NCBI GenBank assembly: GCA_029978085.1
Contig: JAPOJV010000017.1
Coordinates: forward strand, 1 to 35,710
Origin: a bacterium
GTDB lineage: Bacteria; Planctomycetota; Planctomycetia; Pirellulales; UBA1268
DNA: 35,710 bases
Direction of reading: 5' to 3'
The position numbers and the translations under genes were made by a program. Positions 17,315 to 27,235 of the stretch are shown here, one piece after another. The notes beneath the pieces were generated by a model. It was not told the origin of the DNA, did no database searches, and saw only the letters and a program-made list of their open reading frames with translations. Positions within the stretch are counted from its first letter, which is position 1. The number at the start of each line of letters is the position of its first letter.

Positions 17315-17465
17315 GCGTGGGTTCGGGGCTGCCCGTGCCCCGTCGCCGGACGCTCGCTACGAACATCCTGTTCTTCGCTCGCTCGGATGCCGCCTTCGCT
17401 CCGCCATCCTGGCTGCGCTCGGCGGCATACGCCGGCTCCTGGGGCACGGGCAGCCCCTCACGGCG
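17315..17465 (+). repeat. Dispersed structured repeat family, copy 1 (short variant)
   Basis: GCGTGG...GGGGCTGCCCGTGCCCC (17325-17341) ... GGGGCACGGGCAGCCCC (17441-17457) ...CACGGCG; internal CGGCG-GCATA-CGCCG hairpin shared with copies 2 and 3. Confidence 0.9.
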
Positions 17466-17488
17466 TTTTCGTTGGCAACTGTTCGCGT

Positions 17489-18580
17489 TTACCGCGTGCC
17501 GAGCGCGGTCGGCAGGGCGGCGGTCGGGTAGCGCGGGCCCACCGTGGCGGGCTGCCACGAGGTGGTGTGGCTCGTCGGCTCGAGCAGACGGGGGAAGGCG
17601 CGGGTGGCGGCGCCGGGGCCGGAGCCGGGGAGCACCGGCATGCCGTTGGTGCCAGTCGCCGAGGGCTGGGCTGGCGCGGTGCCGCTTGGTGCCGGCGTGA
17701 GGGCCGGAGGTGCGATCGGGGCGTACGGGGCAGCCGGCAACTGCGGCGCAGCTGGGGCCTGCGCTGCGGGCGTGCCGTTGCCAGTGCCGTAGGTCTTCTG
17801 CAGATCGGGAATTGGCTTCAGCGACGGGGTCGGGGCCAGAGCCGGTGGCTGCGTGGCCTGCAACTGCTGCTGGGAAGGGGCTGCGGGCATGAACGTCGTG
17901 CCACTCTGCGGGACGATCGGCTGCGGCTGTTGGAACGTGGGCGTCGCATAGCCGGCTGGTGGGAGAGCCGGGGGCGTGGCCGCAGGCTGACCTGGGATCA
18001 GCTGCTGGGGCACGTCGGCGCCGGCGGCGCCCCAGGCCTGGGGCGTGGTCTGGATCGGCGCCGCGAAGGGGCTGGCGGCCGGGGCAGGCGCGGCAGGCAT
18101 GGCGGGGGCGGCATAGCCGGTCGGCGCAGCATAGCCCGGCTGCATCTGCACGTACTTCGTGGTCGTGACGGCGCGGTATTGGGTCACCGGCACGTTCACG
18201 GCCTGCTGCACATATTGCGTGACCGGCTGCATGCACTCCTGGGGGCAGCCCGTGCAGGGGTCGATCTCGCACGACGGCTTGTAGGTGGTGACGGGCACGC
18301 ACTGATACTGCGTGCGGTAGGTGGTTTCCGGCACGTAGCTCGTCTGCTGCATCGGCACCATGACCGGAGGCGGCGGGGCGGGAACCGGCGCCATCACCGG
18401 GGCTGCCACCGGAGCCACGACGGGGGCCACCGCGTAGACCGGCGCCTTCTTGAAGCATGTGCCGCAGCCGGCGAAGAACTCGCTCAGGCAGCACTGTGTC
18501 TGGGCGACGCACGCGCCGGGCATAGCCACCGAACAGGCGGTCGCCAGCAGCATCGCGGTGGTCAGTCGAAGCGTCTTCAT
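17489..18580 (-). CDS. Secreted Cys- and Pro-rich hypothetical protein
   Basis: Signal-peptide-like MKTLRLTTAMLLATACSVAMPGACVAQ; CCLSEFFAGCGTCF, TSYVPETTYRTQYQCVPVTTYKPSCEIDPCTGCPQEC, then long Pro/Ala/Gln-rich tail. Confidence 0.75.
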   Translation of the reverse strand: MKTLRLTTAMLLATACSVAMPGACVAQTQCCLSEFFAGCGTCFKKAPVYAVAPVVAPVAAPVMAPVPAPPPPVMVPMQQTSYVPETTYRTQYQCVPVTTYKPSCEIDPCTGCPQECMQPVTQYVQQAVNVPVTQYRAVTTTKYVQMQPGYAAPTGYAAPAMPAAPAPAASPFAAPIQTTPQAWGAAGADVPQQLIPGQPAATPPALPPAGYATPTFQQPQPIVPQSGTTFMPAAPSQQQLQATQPPALAPTPSLKPIPDLQKTYGTGNGTPAAQAPAAPQLPAAPYAPIAPPALTPAPSGTAPAQPSATGTNGMPVLPGSGPGAATRAFPRLLEPTSHTTSWQPATVGPRYPTAALPTALGTR

Positions 18581-18807
18581 CGCTCTCTCCTCCGATTCGA
18601 TCCGGCGATCCGGCGGCGGCCTCCGGGCGGATTGCGGACATTGCTAGACTAGGTTGCGCGGCGGCGCGGCTCGCGGGAAAAATTCGCTGCGAATCATGAA
18701 TTCGACGCCGCCGGTCCCTACGACCGTTACGGCCGATACCAGCGGAATTCGATTCGGAGGAGCCGACGTCTCGGCGGAACGATCCCCCGGCTCGCACCTG
18801 GGGACTT

Positions 18808-19413
18808 TTATGGGGAGCGGCGGGATTCGAATCGGTCGTACAAGTCGGCGAGGGCGTCGCGGAGGTTGCCGTCGTGGCGGGGGCATGCGTCTTCGAGATC
18901 GGCCTTCGCGATGCTGCCCCCCGCGCCGGGAAGCGTGGCGACGATCGCGGCCAGAATCTCCGGACTCGTGCGACACTCCACGAGCGTCGGCAGCGCCGTC
19001 GGCACGTGGCTGGTGACCAGGAGCCCACACCTCCGCCTCGTTGCGATCACCCGCACGGCGAGCCGGCCCACCGGCCCGATCTGTTCCCAGCTGTCGATAC
19101 AGACGACGGTGCCGGGAGCCGCAGCCAGGATCGCCTTCAGGATGCCGACCGTATCGCGGGCAGAGCGGGCGCGGAGCGGACCGAGGCTGCCTGCGTGATC
19201 AGCCAGTGCCGCCGCGAGGTGGGTGAGCAGGTTCGTCTTGCCGCTGCCATGTGGGCCGACGATGGTGCCGCACCCCCCAAGCTCCCGCAGGCGGGAAAGC
19301 AGGCTGGCCAGATCGACAGGCCGGCCGGCGGCGTCGAGCGGCGGCACGCACCCGGGCTGGGTATGCCGTGTGGCGAATGGATTGGAAGCCGGCCGGTGCG
19401 GGCGGCTGCTCAC
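18808..19413 (-). CDS. P-loop ATPase of unknown function
   Basis: Walker A GTIVGPHGSGKTNLLTHLAAAL and Walker-B-like TVVCIDSWEQ. GTG start at 19413 overlaps the upstream stop (GTGA); the ORF track extends to 19521. Confidence 0.75.
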   Translation of the reverse strand: MSSRPHRPASNPFATRHTQPGCVPPLDAAGRPVDLASLLSRLRELGGCGTIVGPHGSGKTNLLTHLAAALADHAGSLGPLRARSARDTVGILKAILAAAPGTVVCIDSWEQIGPVGRLAVRVIATRRRCGLLVTSHVPTALPTLVECRTSPEILAAIVATLPGAGGSIAKADLEDACPRHDGNLRDALADLYDRFESRRSP

Positions 19414-19823
19414 GACGCGGTCGCCTTGGGCATGCGGGCGGGCGGCACCCGGCCGACGTCGAACACATGCTCCGACACGAAGTCCCGCCCGCCCTGGAAG
19501 AAGATCCGCACGCGGGCGCACCAGCGGATCTTCACGATCACGCCCTCGTACGACAGCGGGCTCTGCGGCAGCGTGACGGCGAACGATCCTGCGACGTCAG
19601 GCTTCACCGCCCGCTCGAAAAAATGCACCCACAGATCCTCCTCGCCTTTGCCTTCGGTGTACCAGAGCACCGAGTGCTCCACGGCCCGCAGTCGTTCGCT
19701 CCCCAGGCCGCCCACGTCATAGCGGACACTCAGCGTGTCGCCCGGTTCGTAGCCACGGCCAGGGCGATCGAACTGCACGTCGATGAACGGCCCATGCCGT
19801 GGCGTCTCGCCCGCGAGGCTCAT
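19410..19823 (-). CDS. Conserved-looking beta-rich hypothetical protein (possibly arrestin-like fold)
   Basis: 137 aa: PGRGYEPGDTLSVRYDV...LRAVEHSVLWYTEGKGEEDLWVHFFERAV...LPQSPLSYEGVIVKIRWCARVRIFF; ATGA overlap with upstream gene. Fold is inference. Confidence 0.7.
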   Translation of the reverse strand: MSLAGETPRHGPFIDVQFDRPGRGYEPGDTLSVRYDVGGLGSERLRAVEHSVLWYTEGKGEEDLWVHFFERAVKPDVAGSFAVTLPQSPLSYEGVIVKIRWCARVRIFFQGGRDFVSEHVFDVGRVPPARMPKATAS

Positions 19824-21166
19824 GCCAGCACCCTCCGTGCGGGCCGCGGCGTCTCGCGTGGGTTGGCGGCGAGGCCGGGATAGACCGCCAGCGGAAACAC
19901 TCGCAGAAACGCCGGCCAGCGGGCGGGCACGCCATGCACGACCAGCCGCCAGCGCACGGCATTGTGCTCGGAGGCAAATGAATGCATGGCATCGCTCGGA
20001 ATCGTGATCGTCGATCGCACCTCGAACCGGGCGCCGGGCAGCAGCGCCACGTCGGACCAGGCGTCAAACTGCCGCCTCCAGACGACGAGGCTCTCGGTGC
20101 GGGCGTCGGTGCCCTGGCGAAACGTCGCCTGCTCGACCAGTTCGAGCGCGAGCGTCAGCCGACGGATCCTGCCCGATCCCCCCTGCGCGAGGAGCACGTC
20201 GTACGTGCCGCCCGGCTCGAGCGGATGATCGGAGATCTCCAGCTGGGTCGTGCCCACCGCGGCAGACAGCACCAACCCACGGACGACCAGCGCGATCGCC
20301 GCGCCACCCACCGCGATGAAGGGCACGAGCAACGCGAGGAGCAGCCAGTCCACTCGACCGCTCGTGAACTCGAGGCCGGCCCCCACGGCGAGCACGAGCA
20401 GCACCGCATTCCAGAACGCCGCGAAGAGCCCGAGCCCGAGGAGCGTCCAGTTCTCCGGACTCTCCAGGGGCAATCGATACCGCAGTTGGGTGCCCGGCGA
20501 GTTGACCAGGTCGTCGCACGGCGGCAGACCGGCGAGATCGACCGCGGATGGCGAAGCCGGTGCCCGCGGCCCGAGCAGGCCCGGGATGCCGGTCGCCGCG
20601 GCCAGCGCCTCTTCGGATCGGCCCCACCGCCGCACCGCCCGCGAGAGTCCTGCGCCGCCGAACGCGACCAGCGCACCAGGAAGGAGGAGCGCGAGCAGCC
20701 ACATCCACCAGTTGTAGCCGCGCTCGAGCACGATGGCCGTGGGGTCTGCCGGGTCGTACCAGAGCGGCACCTCGCTGCCGAGCTTCCAGTCGGCGAGGCG
20801 GGCCACGGCGGCGGCGCGGTCGGGCACACCTGCCGATGGCTGGGAGCGGGTCCACGCTTCGTGGATCGCGCCGGCGACGTCGTACCGCAGCCGCACCGTG
20901 GGCCGCCATGTCGTGCTGGCCGCGGCCAGCGGGTCGTCGACAGTCCGCTTCACGAGACCCTTGCCCAGCACGCGGCCACGCGACTCGATGAAGTCGTGAT
21001 TGATCCGCCATTCCGGAACGGCGACGCCGGAGATCAAAAGCGCCCCGAACACGACGCCGGCGCAGACGAGCGCTCCATGGAACAGCCCGTCACCGAAGGA
21101 ACCCCATGCCTCGGAGCCCGTGCGCCGGTGGCCGCGTTTTTTGCCGAAGATGCGGGGCAGCCTCAC
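19820..21166 (-). CDS. DUF3592-like membrane protein
   Basis: 448 aa with several hydrophobic segments; SRGRVLGKGLVKR...RPTVRLRYDVAGAIHEAW...LGSEVPLWYDPADPTAIVLERGYNWWMWLLALLLPGALVAFGGAGL resembles DUF3592. GTG start with GGGAG upstream. Confidence 0.7.
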   Translation of the reverse strand: MRLPRIFGKKRGHRRTGSEAWGSFGDGLFHGALVCAGVVFGALLISGVAVPEWRINHDFIESRGRVLGKGLVKRTVDDPLAAASTTWRPTVRLRYDVAGAIHEAWTRSQPSAGVPDRAAAVARLADWKLGSEVPLWYDPADPTAIVLERGYNWWMWLLALLLPGALVAFGGAGLSRAVRRWGRSEEALAAATGIPGLLGPRAPASPSAVDLAGLPPCDDLVNSPGTQLRYRLPLESPENWTLLGLGLFAAFWNAVLLVLAVGAGLEFTSGRVDWLLLALLVPFIAVGGAAIALVVRGLVLSAAVGTTQLEISDHPLEPGGTYDVLLAQGGSGRIRRLTLALELVEQATFRQGTDARTESLVVWRRQFDAWSDVALLPGARFEVRSTITIPSDAMHSFASEHNAVRWRLVVHGVPARWPAFLRVFPLAVYPGLAANPRETPRPARRVLA

Positions 21167-21184
21167 GATCGCTCCCGCTTCAGG

Positions 21185-21490
21185 TCATGCCTGGCCGACG
21201 GGTTCCGTCGACGTGGTGTTCATCGCGAGAGACGACGCCGACTGCTGGGACCGGAAGAAACCGATCTTCTCCAGAGACTTGTAGACCTCTTCCAGCGTCT
21301 TCTCTCCGAAATTCGAGATCGAGAGCAGATCGGCCCGCGTGCAGTTGAGCAGGTCGTGCACGGTGAAGATGCCCCGCTCCTCCAGGCAGTTGGTCGTCCG
21401 CACGGAGAGACCGATCTCGGCGGTGCTCATCTCGAGCTTCTCCGCCATTTCATCGGACTGCATCAGGTTCTTGTATGGTATCCGCGGCAT
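21185..21490 (-). CDS. Stand-alone RNA polymerase alpha-subunit C-terminal-domain (alpha-CTD) protein
   Basis: 101 aa MPRIPYKNLMQSDEMAEKLEMSTAEIGLSVRTTNCLEERGIFTVHDLLNCTRADLLSISNFGEKTLEEVYKSLEKIGFF...; aligns to the E. coli alpha-CTD TVRSANCLKAEAI...LGKKSLTEI; GGAGGGA SD upstream of ATG 21490. Confidence 0.88.
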   Translation of the reverse strand: MPRIPYKNLMQSDEMAEKLEMSTAEIGLSVRTTNCLEERGIFTVHDLLNCTRADLLSISNFGEKTLEEVYKSLEKIGFFRSQQSASSLAMNTTSTEPVGQA

Positions 21491-21561
21491 GGGGTCCCTC
21501 CCTCGCGTCGTGTGTGTGGTGGGCCGTCGACCGTGTTCGGCCGAGATCGGCTGAACGGGAA

Positions 21562-21567
21562 TATAAT
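21562..21567 (+). promoter_or_regulatory. Perfect TATAAT -10-like box in the divergent alpha-CTD / pcrA spacer
   Basis: GGGAATATAATCAAG in an otherwise GC-rich region; the minus strand reads TATATT over the same bases. No strong -35 seen. Confidence 0.4.
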
Positions 21568-21602
21568 CAAGTTGGCGGAAAACGGGCCACTCGTGCGGTG
21601 GC

Positions 21603-24059
21603 ATGATTCTCGACGCGGCGCGGTCCGCGCGGCCCGTACCGCCTGTCTTGGGCCCGCAAATCGTGCAGCTTTCCTCGTTCGACAGCCTCAATGACAGCCA
21701 GCGGCGGGCGGCCACGCACGTCGAGGGGCCGCTGCTCGTGCTAGCAGGCCCAGGCAGCGGGAAGACGCGGGTGGTCACCCATCGCGTGGCCCATCTCATC
21801 TCGGTAGGCGTCCGCCCCGATCAGATCGTGGCCCTCTCGTTCACGAACAAGGCGGCCGACGAGATGCGCCGCAGACTCACGGAAATGGTCGGGCCACAGC
21901 CGGTGGAGATGGGCACGTTCCCCCGCTTTGCCGCCCGCCTCTTGCGCCGCCAGGCGCGGCTCGTGGGCCTCACGAGCGACTACTCGATTCTCGACCCCGA
22001 CGACGCCGGCGCGGTGCTCAAGCGGGCGGCGAAGAAGCTCGGCCTCGCCCTGTCGCACGTGCCGGTCGACCGGCTGGCGGGAGTAATCAGCCGCGCCAAG
22101 AACGACCTGCTGACGCCCGAGACATTCGAGCCCCGCTGGGGGCGTCCGGTCGAGGAGGTGGCCCGCCGAGTGTGGCCGGTCTACCAGGAACTCTTGCTCC
22201 AGTCGAACGCGGTCGACTTCGACGACCTCTTGGTGCACGTGGCCCGGCTGCTGGCCGACACGCCCGACCTCCGGGCGCAGCTCGATGCCCGGCACCGCTT
22301 CATCCTCGTCGACGAGTATCAAGACACCAACGCCGTGCAGTACTGCATCCTCCGCGGCCTGTCGATCGACCACCCGCATCTCGCCGTGACCGGTGACCCC
22401 GACCAGGCGATCTACGGCTGGCGCGGCGCGAGCATCCGCAACATCCTCGAGTTCGAGCGCGACTACCCCACGGCCACGGTTGTGAAGCTCGAGCACAACT
22501 ATCGCAGCACCGCCAACATCCTCGGCACGGCCGACCGCCTCATCGCCCACAACTCGAAGCGGAAGCCGAAGCGGCTGGTCACCGACGCGCCGCCCGGCCC
22601 GCCGGTGCGGATCGTGCTCGACGCCTCCGGGCACGACGAGGCCGACCGGATCGCCACGGAGATCGCCGCCGACATCGCGGCGGGCCGGCGGTCGCCTCGC
22701 GACGTCGCGATCCTGTTTCGCACCAACGCCCTGTCGCGATCGCTCGAAGTGGCGCTTCGCGGCCGCGGCATTCCCTATCAGCTCGTCCGCGGCCTCGAGT
22801 TCTTCAAGCGGCGGGAGGTGCGCGACGTCGTGGCCTGGCTGCGGCTGATCCGCAACCCGCGCGACGACGAGGCGCTCTACCGGGTGGTCAACGTGCCGGC
22901 CCGCGGCATCGGTCGGCAGTCGCTCGATCGGCTCGCGGCCTGGGCCGAGCAGCGGCGGCTGCCGGTGGTTGAGGCCGCCGCCGAGGCGGGCCAGATCGGC
23001 GGCATCTCGAAGCGGGCCTCGAAGGCGCTCGTCGATTTCGCCCGACTCCATGCCGAACTCACCGCCCTGCATGGGCGTGAGCCGGGGGTGGCGCCGCTCC
23101 TCGCAGCCGTGCTCGAGAAGAGCGGCTATCGGCGGATGCTCGAGGAGGAAGGGGAGGAGGACGAGGAGGGGCAGGATCGCCTGGCGAACGTCGAGGAACT
23201 CCTCACGGCAGCACGCCAGTTCGACGACGACGCGGCCACGCGGGCGACGGCGCCGTCCGACGACGGCGATGCACTGGGTGGTTTCCTCGAAATGACCGCG
23301 CTCGTCGCCGACACGGACGCCTGGGATCCCTCCGGCGACCGAGTGGCCCTGATGACCTTCCACGCCGCGAAGGGGCTCGAGTTTCCCGTCGTCTATCTGG
23401 TGGCGCTCGAAGACGGCATCCTCCCGCACGAACGGAGCCTCGACCAGCCCGACCAGCTCGAGGAGGAGCGGCGGCTCGTATTCGTGGGCATCACCCGTGG
23501 CAAGGAAGAGGTCTGCGTGAGCTGCGGGCGAATCCGCGACTATCGCGGCACCCGCCGGATCTCGGCGCCGAGTCTCTTTCTCACGGAGATGACCGGCAGC
23601 GAAACGGAAGTGACGGGCGCCGAGGCGCCACCGCGCGGGAGTGTCGTCTTCGATCCGTTCGGCGACGCGGCCCGCGGCGATGCGTTCGCCGACGAGATGC
23701 AGGTCGCGGGCCACCGCCGCCCCGCCGGCACGAGCGTGGCCCGTCAGGACGGCCTCGTGCTCGAAATCGAAGACGCCGACGAGGCGGAGCGGCTCCAGTC
23801 ACGGCCACGGGAGAAGCGCCGATTGCGGCCGACCGCGTTCGAGACGGCCGCCGATCTTGCCGCCCGCATGGGGGGGCAGGGGCCGCGCGCCATGTCGTTC
23901 GACACGGGCCAGCGGGTGCGACATGCGGAGTACGGCGAGGGCGTGATCGCCGGCATCAGCGGCACCGGCCCCCGTGCCGTCGGCACCGTGATCTTCTCCG
24001 GCCCCGCCGGCACCCGAAAGTTCATCCTCGGCCACGGTGCCCTCGAACCGATCGAGTGA
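21603..24059 (+). CDS. pcrA: UvrD/PcrA-type superfamily 1 DNA helicase
   Basis: LNDSQRRAATHVEGPLLVLAGPGSGKTRVVTHRVAHLI, ILVDEYQDTNAVQ, LAVTGDPDQAIYGWRGASIRNILEFERDYP, LEHNYRST, VALMTFHAAKGLEFPVVYLVALEDGILPHERS; C-terminal RVRHAEYGEGVIAGISG PcrA-like domain. Confidence 0.95.
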   Translation: MILDAARSARPVPPVLGPQIVQLSSFDSLNDSQRRAATHVEGPLLVLAGPGSGKTRVVTHRVAHLISVGVRPDQIVALSFTNKAADEMRRRLTEMVGPQPVEMGTFPRFAARLLRRQARLVGLTSDYSILDPDDAGAVLKRAAKKLGLALSHVPVDRLAGVISRAKNDLLTPETFEPRWGRPVEEVARRVWPVYQELLLQSNAVDFDDLLVHVARLLADTPDLRAQLDARHRFILVDEYQDTNAVQYCILRGLSIDHPHLAVTGDPDQAIYGWRGASIRNILEFERDYPTATVVKLEHNYRSTANILGTADRLIAHNSKRKPKRLVTDAPPGPPVRIVLDASGHDEADRIATEIAADIAAGRRSPRDVAILFRTNALSRSLEVALRGRGIPYQLVRGLEFFKRREVRDVVAWLRLIRNPRDDEALYRVVNVPARGIGRQSLDRLAAWAEQRRLPVVEAAAEAGQIGGISKRASKALVDFARLHAELTALHGREPGVAPLLAAVLEKSGYRRMLEEEGEEDEEGQDRLANVEELLTAARQFDDDAATRATAPSDDGDALGGFLEMTALVADTDAWDPSGDRVALMTFHAAKGLEFPVVYLVALEDGILPHERSLDQPDQLEEERRLVFVGITRGKEEVCVSCGRIRDYRGTRRISAPSLFLTEMTGSETEVTGAEAPPRGSVVFDPFGDAARGDAFADEMQVAGHRRPAGTSVARQDGLVLEIEDADEAERLQSRPREKRRLRPTAFETAADLAARMGGQGPRAMSFDTGQRVRHAEYGEGVIAGISGTGPRAVGTVIFSGPAGTRKFILGHGALEPIE

Positions 24060-24091
24060 ACGATTGATCGCGCGATCGCTGTGCACCACTA

Positions 24092-24346
24092 CGCCGTGAG
24101 GGGCTGCCCATGCCCCAGGAGCCGGCGTATGCCGCCGAGCGCAGGCAGGATGCCTGAGCGAATTCGGGGAGGCGAGAGGTGCGGTGCAAGCTCGAGGAGC
24201 ATTTGGACCGAGTCTTCGAGGTCCCGCGACGATCTGAAAGACCGCGCAGCGGCGACTTGTACCGCCCCCGAGCCGGCGACACACATGAGACGTGTGCGAC
24301 CTCAGCGAGCGTCCGGCGACGGGGCATGGGCAGCCCCGAACCACGC
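24092..24346 (-). repeat. Dispersed structured repeat family, copy 2 (long variant, reverse orientation)
   Basis: Terminal arms 24100-24116 GGGGCTGCCCATGCCCC and 24321-24337 GGGGCATGGGCAGCCCC are perfect reverse complements; shares an identical 51-nt core (24182-24232) with copy 3. Confidence 0.93.
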
Positions 24347-24397
24347 CACAGGAGCCCGGGGATCCCCACGCTCGCGCTCAGGGCTTGTATGGTCGCA

Positions 24398-25351
24398 TCA
24401 AATCGTCGATGACGAGTGACCGCGCCACCAGGCGACGGTGGCGGCGAGGCCTGCGTCGAAGGTCTGACGCGGCTGCCAGCCGAGCAGCGAGCGGGCCCGC
24501 GAGATGTCGAGGCCGCGGCGGGGCTGGCCATCGGGCTTCGATGCATCCCAGACGACGCGTCCCGTGAAGCCGCAGGCGGCGGCGATCTTCACGACGAGGT
24601 CGCGGATCGCGATCTCGGCGCCGCCGCCGAGGTTGATCGGCACCGGCTCTTCCATCACTTCCGCCGCCCGTACGATCCCTTCGGCGGCGTCGTCGACGTA
24701 GAGGAACTCGCGGGTGGCCGAGCCCGTGCCCCAGCAGACGACGTCGTCGGCCCCGGCCAGGCGGGCCTCCTCGCACTTGCGTATGAGCGCCGGGATGACG
24801 TGGCTGGAGGCGGGGTCGAAGTTGTCGCCGGGACCGTAGAGGTTCACCGGCAGGGCGACGGCGCTCGCCATGCCATACTCGCGGCGGTAGCCGTCGAGCA
24901 TCACGAAGATCGCCTTCTTGGCGACGCCGTAGGGAGCGTTGGTCTCCTCCGGGTAGCCGTTCCAGAGATCGTCTTCGCGAAAGGGCACGGGGCAATGCTT
25001 CGGATAGGCGCAGACGGTGCCGGTGTGGACGAACTTCTTCAGGCCGTTCCGGCGGGCATGCTCGACGAGGTGCAGCCCCATCGCCATGTTGGCGAAGAAG
25101 AAGCGGCCGGGGTGGGCCATGTTGGCCCCGATGCCTCCCACCTCGGCGGCGAGATGAATCACGACGTCCGGCCGCGCCTCGTCGTAGAGGCGGGCCACGT
25201 CAGCCTCGACCGTGAGGTCGAATTCGCGGCGACGCGGCACGATGATCCGGTCGGAGGGCACGCCCCGTTCACGGAGCGTGCGGCAGACCGCCTGGCCGAG
25301 GAAGCCGGCGCCGCCCGTCACCACGATCCGCTGCTGGGTGAGGTCGATCAT
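24398..25351 (-). CDS. fcl: GDP-L-fucose synthase
   Basis: IVVTGGAGFLGQAVCRTLRERG...DVVIHLAAEVGGIGANMAHPGRFFFANMAMGLHLVEHARRNGLKKFVHTGTVCAYPKHCPVPFREDDLWNGYPEETNAPYGVAKK. Confidence 0.93.
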   Translation of the reverse strand: MIDLTQQRIVVTGGAGFLGQAVCRTLRERGVPSDRIIVPRRREFDLTVEADVARLYDEARPDVVIHLAAEVGGIGANMAHPGRFFFANMAMGLHLVEHARRNGLKKFVHTGTVCAYPKHCPVPFREDDLWNGYPEETNAPYGVAKKAIFVMLDGYRREYGMASAVALPVNLYGPGDNFDPASSHVIPALIRKCEEARLAGADDVVCWGTGSATREFLYVDDAAEGIVRAAEVMEEPVPINLGGGAEIAIRDLVVKIAAACGFTGRVVWDASKPDGQPRRGLDISRARSLLGWQPRQTFDAGLAATVAWWRGHSSSTI

Positions 25352-25360
25352 GCGGCGGGC

Positions 25361-27189
<1,829 letters not shown>

Positions 27190-27235
27190 GGGTCGCCCCT
27201 CCCCGCACTGTCAGGCTGCATCGCCCGAAAACCGC

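Noticed and set aside
18654-19016. + strand 120-aa ORF between the secreted protein and the ATPase gene
   Set aside because: Mostly antisense to the ATPase coding region, Arg/Gly-rich, no motif or convincing ribosome-binding site.
24081-24567. Similar peptides encoded by repeat copies 2 and 3 (…DRVFEVPRR…DLYRPRAGDT..TCAT.ASVR…)
   Set aside because: The similarity follows from nucleotide identity of the repeat. A 19-nt indel shifts frame, copies share no common start or stop, and stem covariation favours a non-coding explanation.
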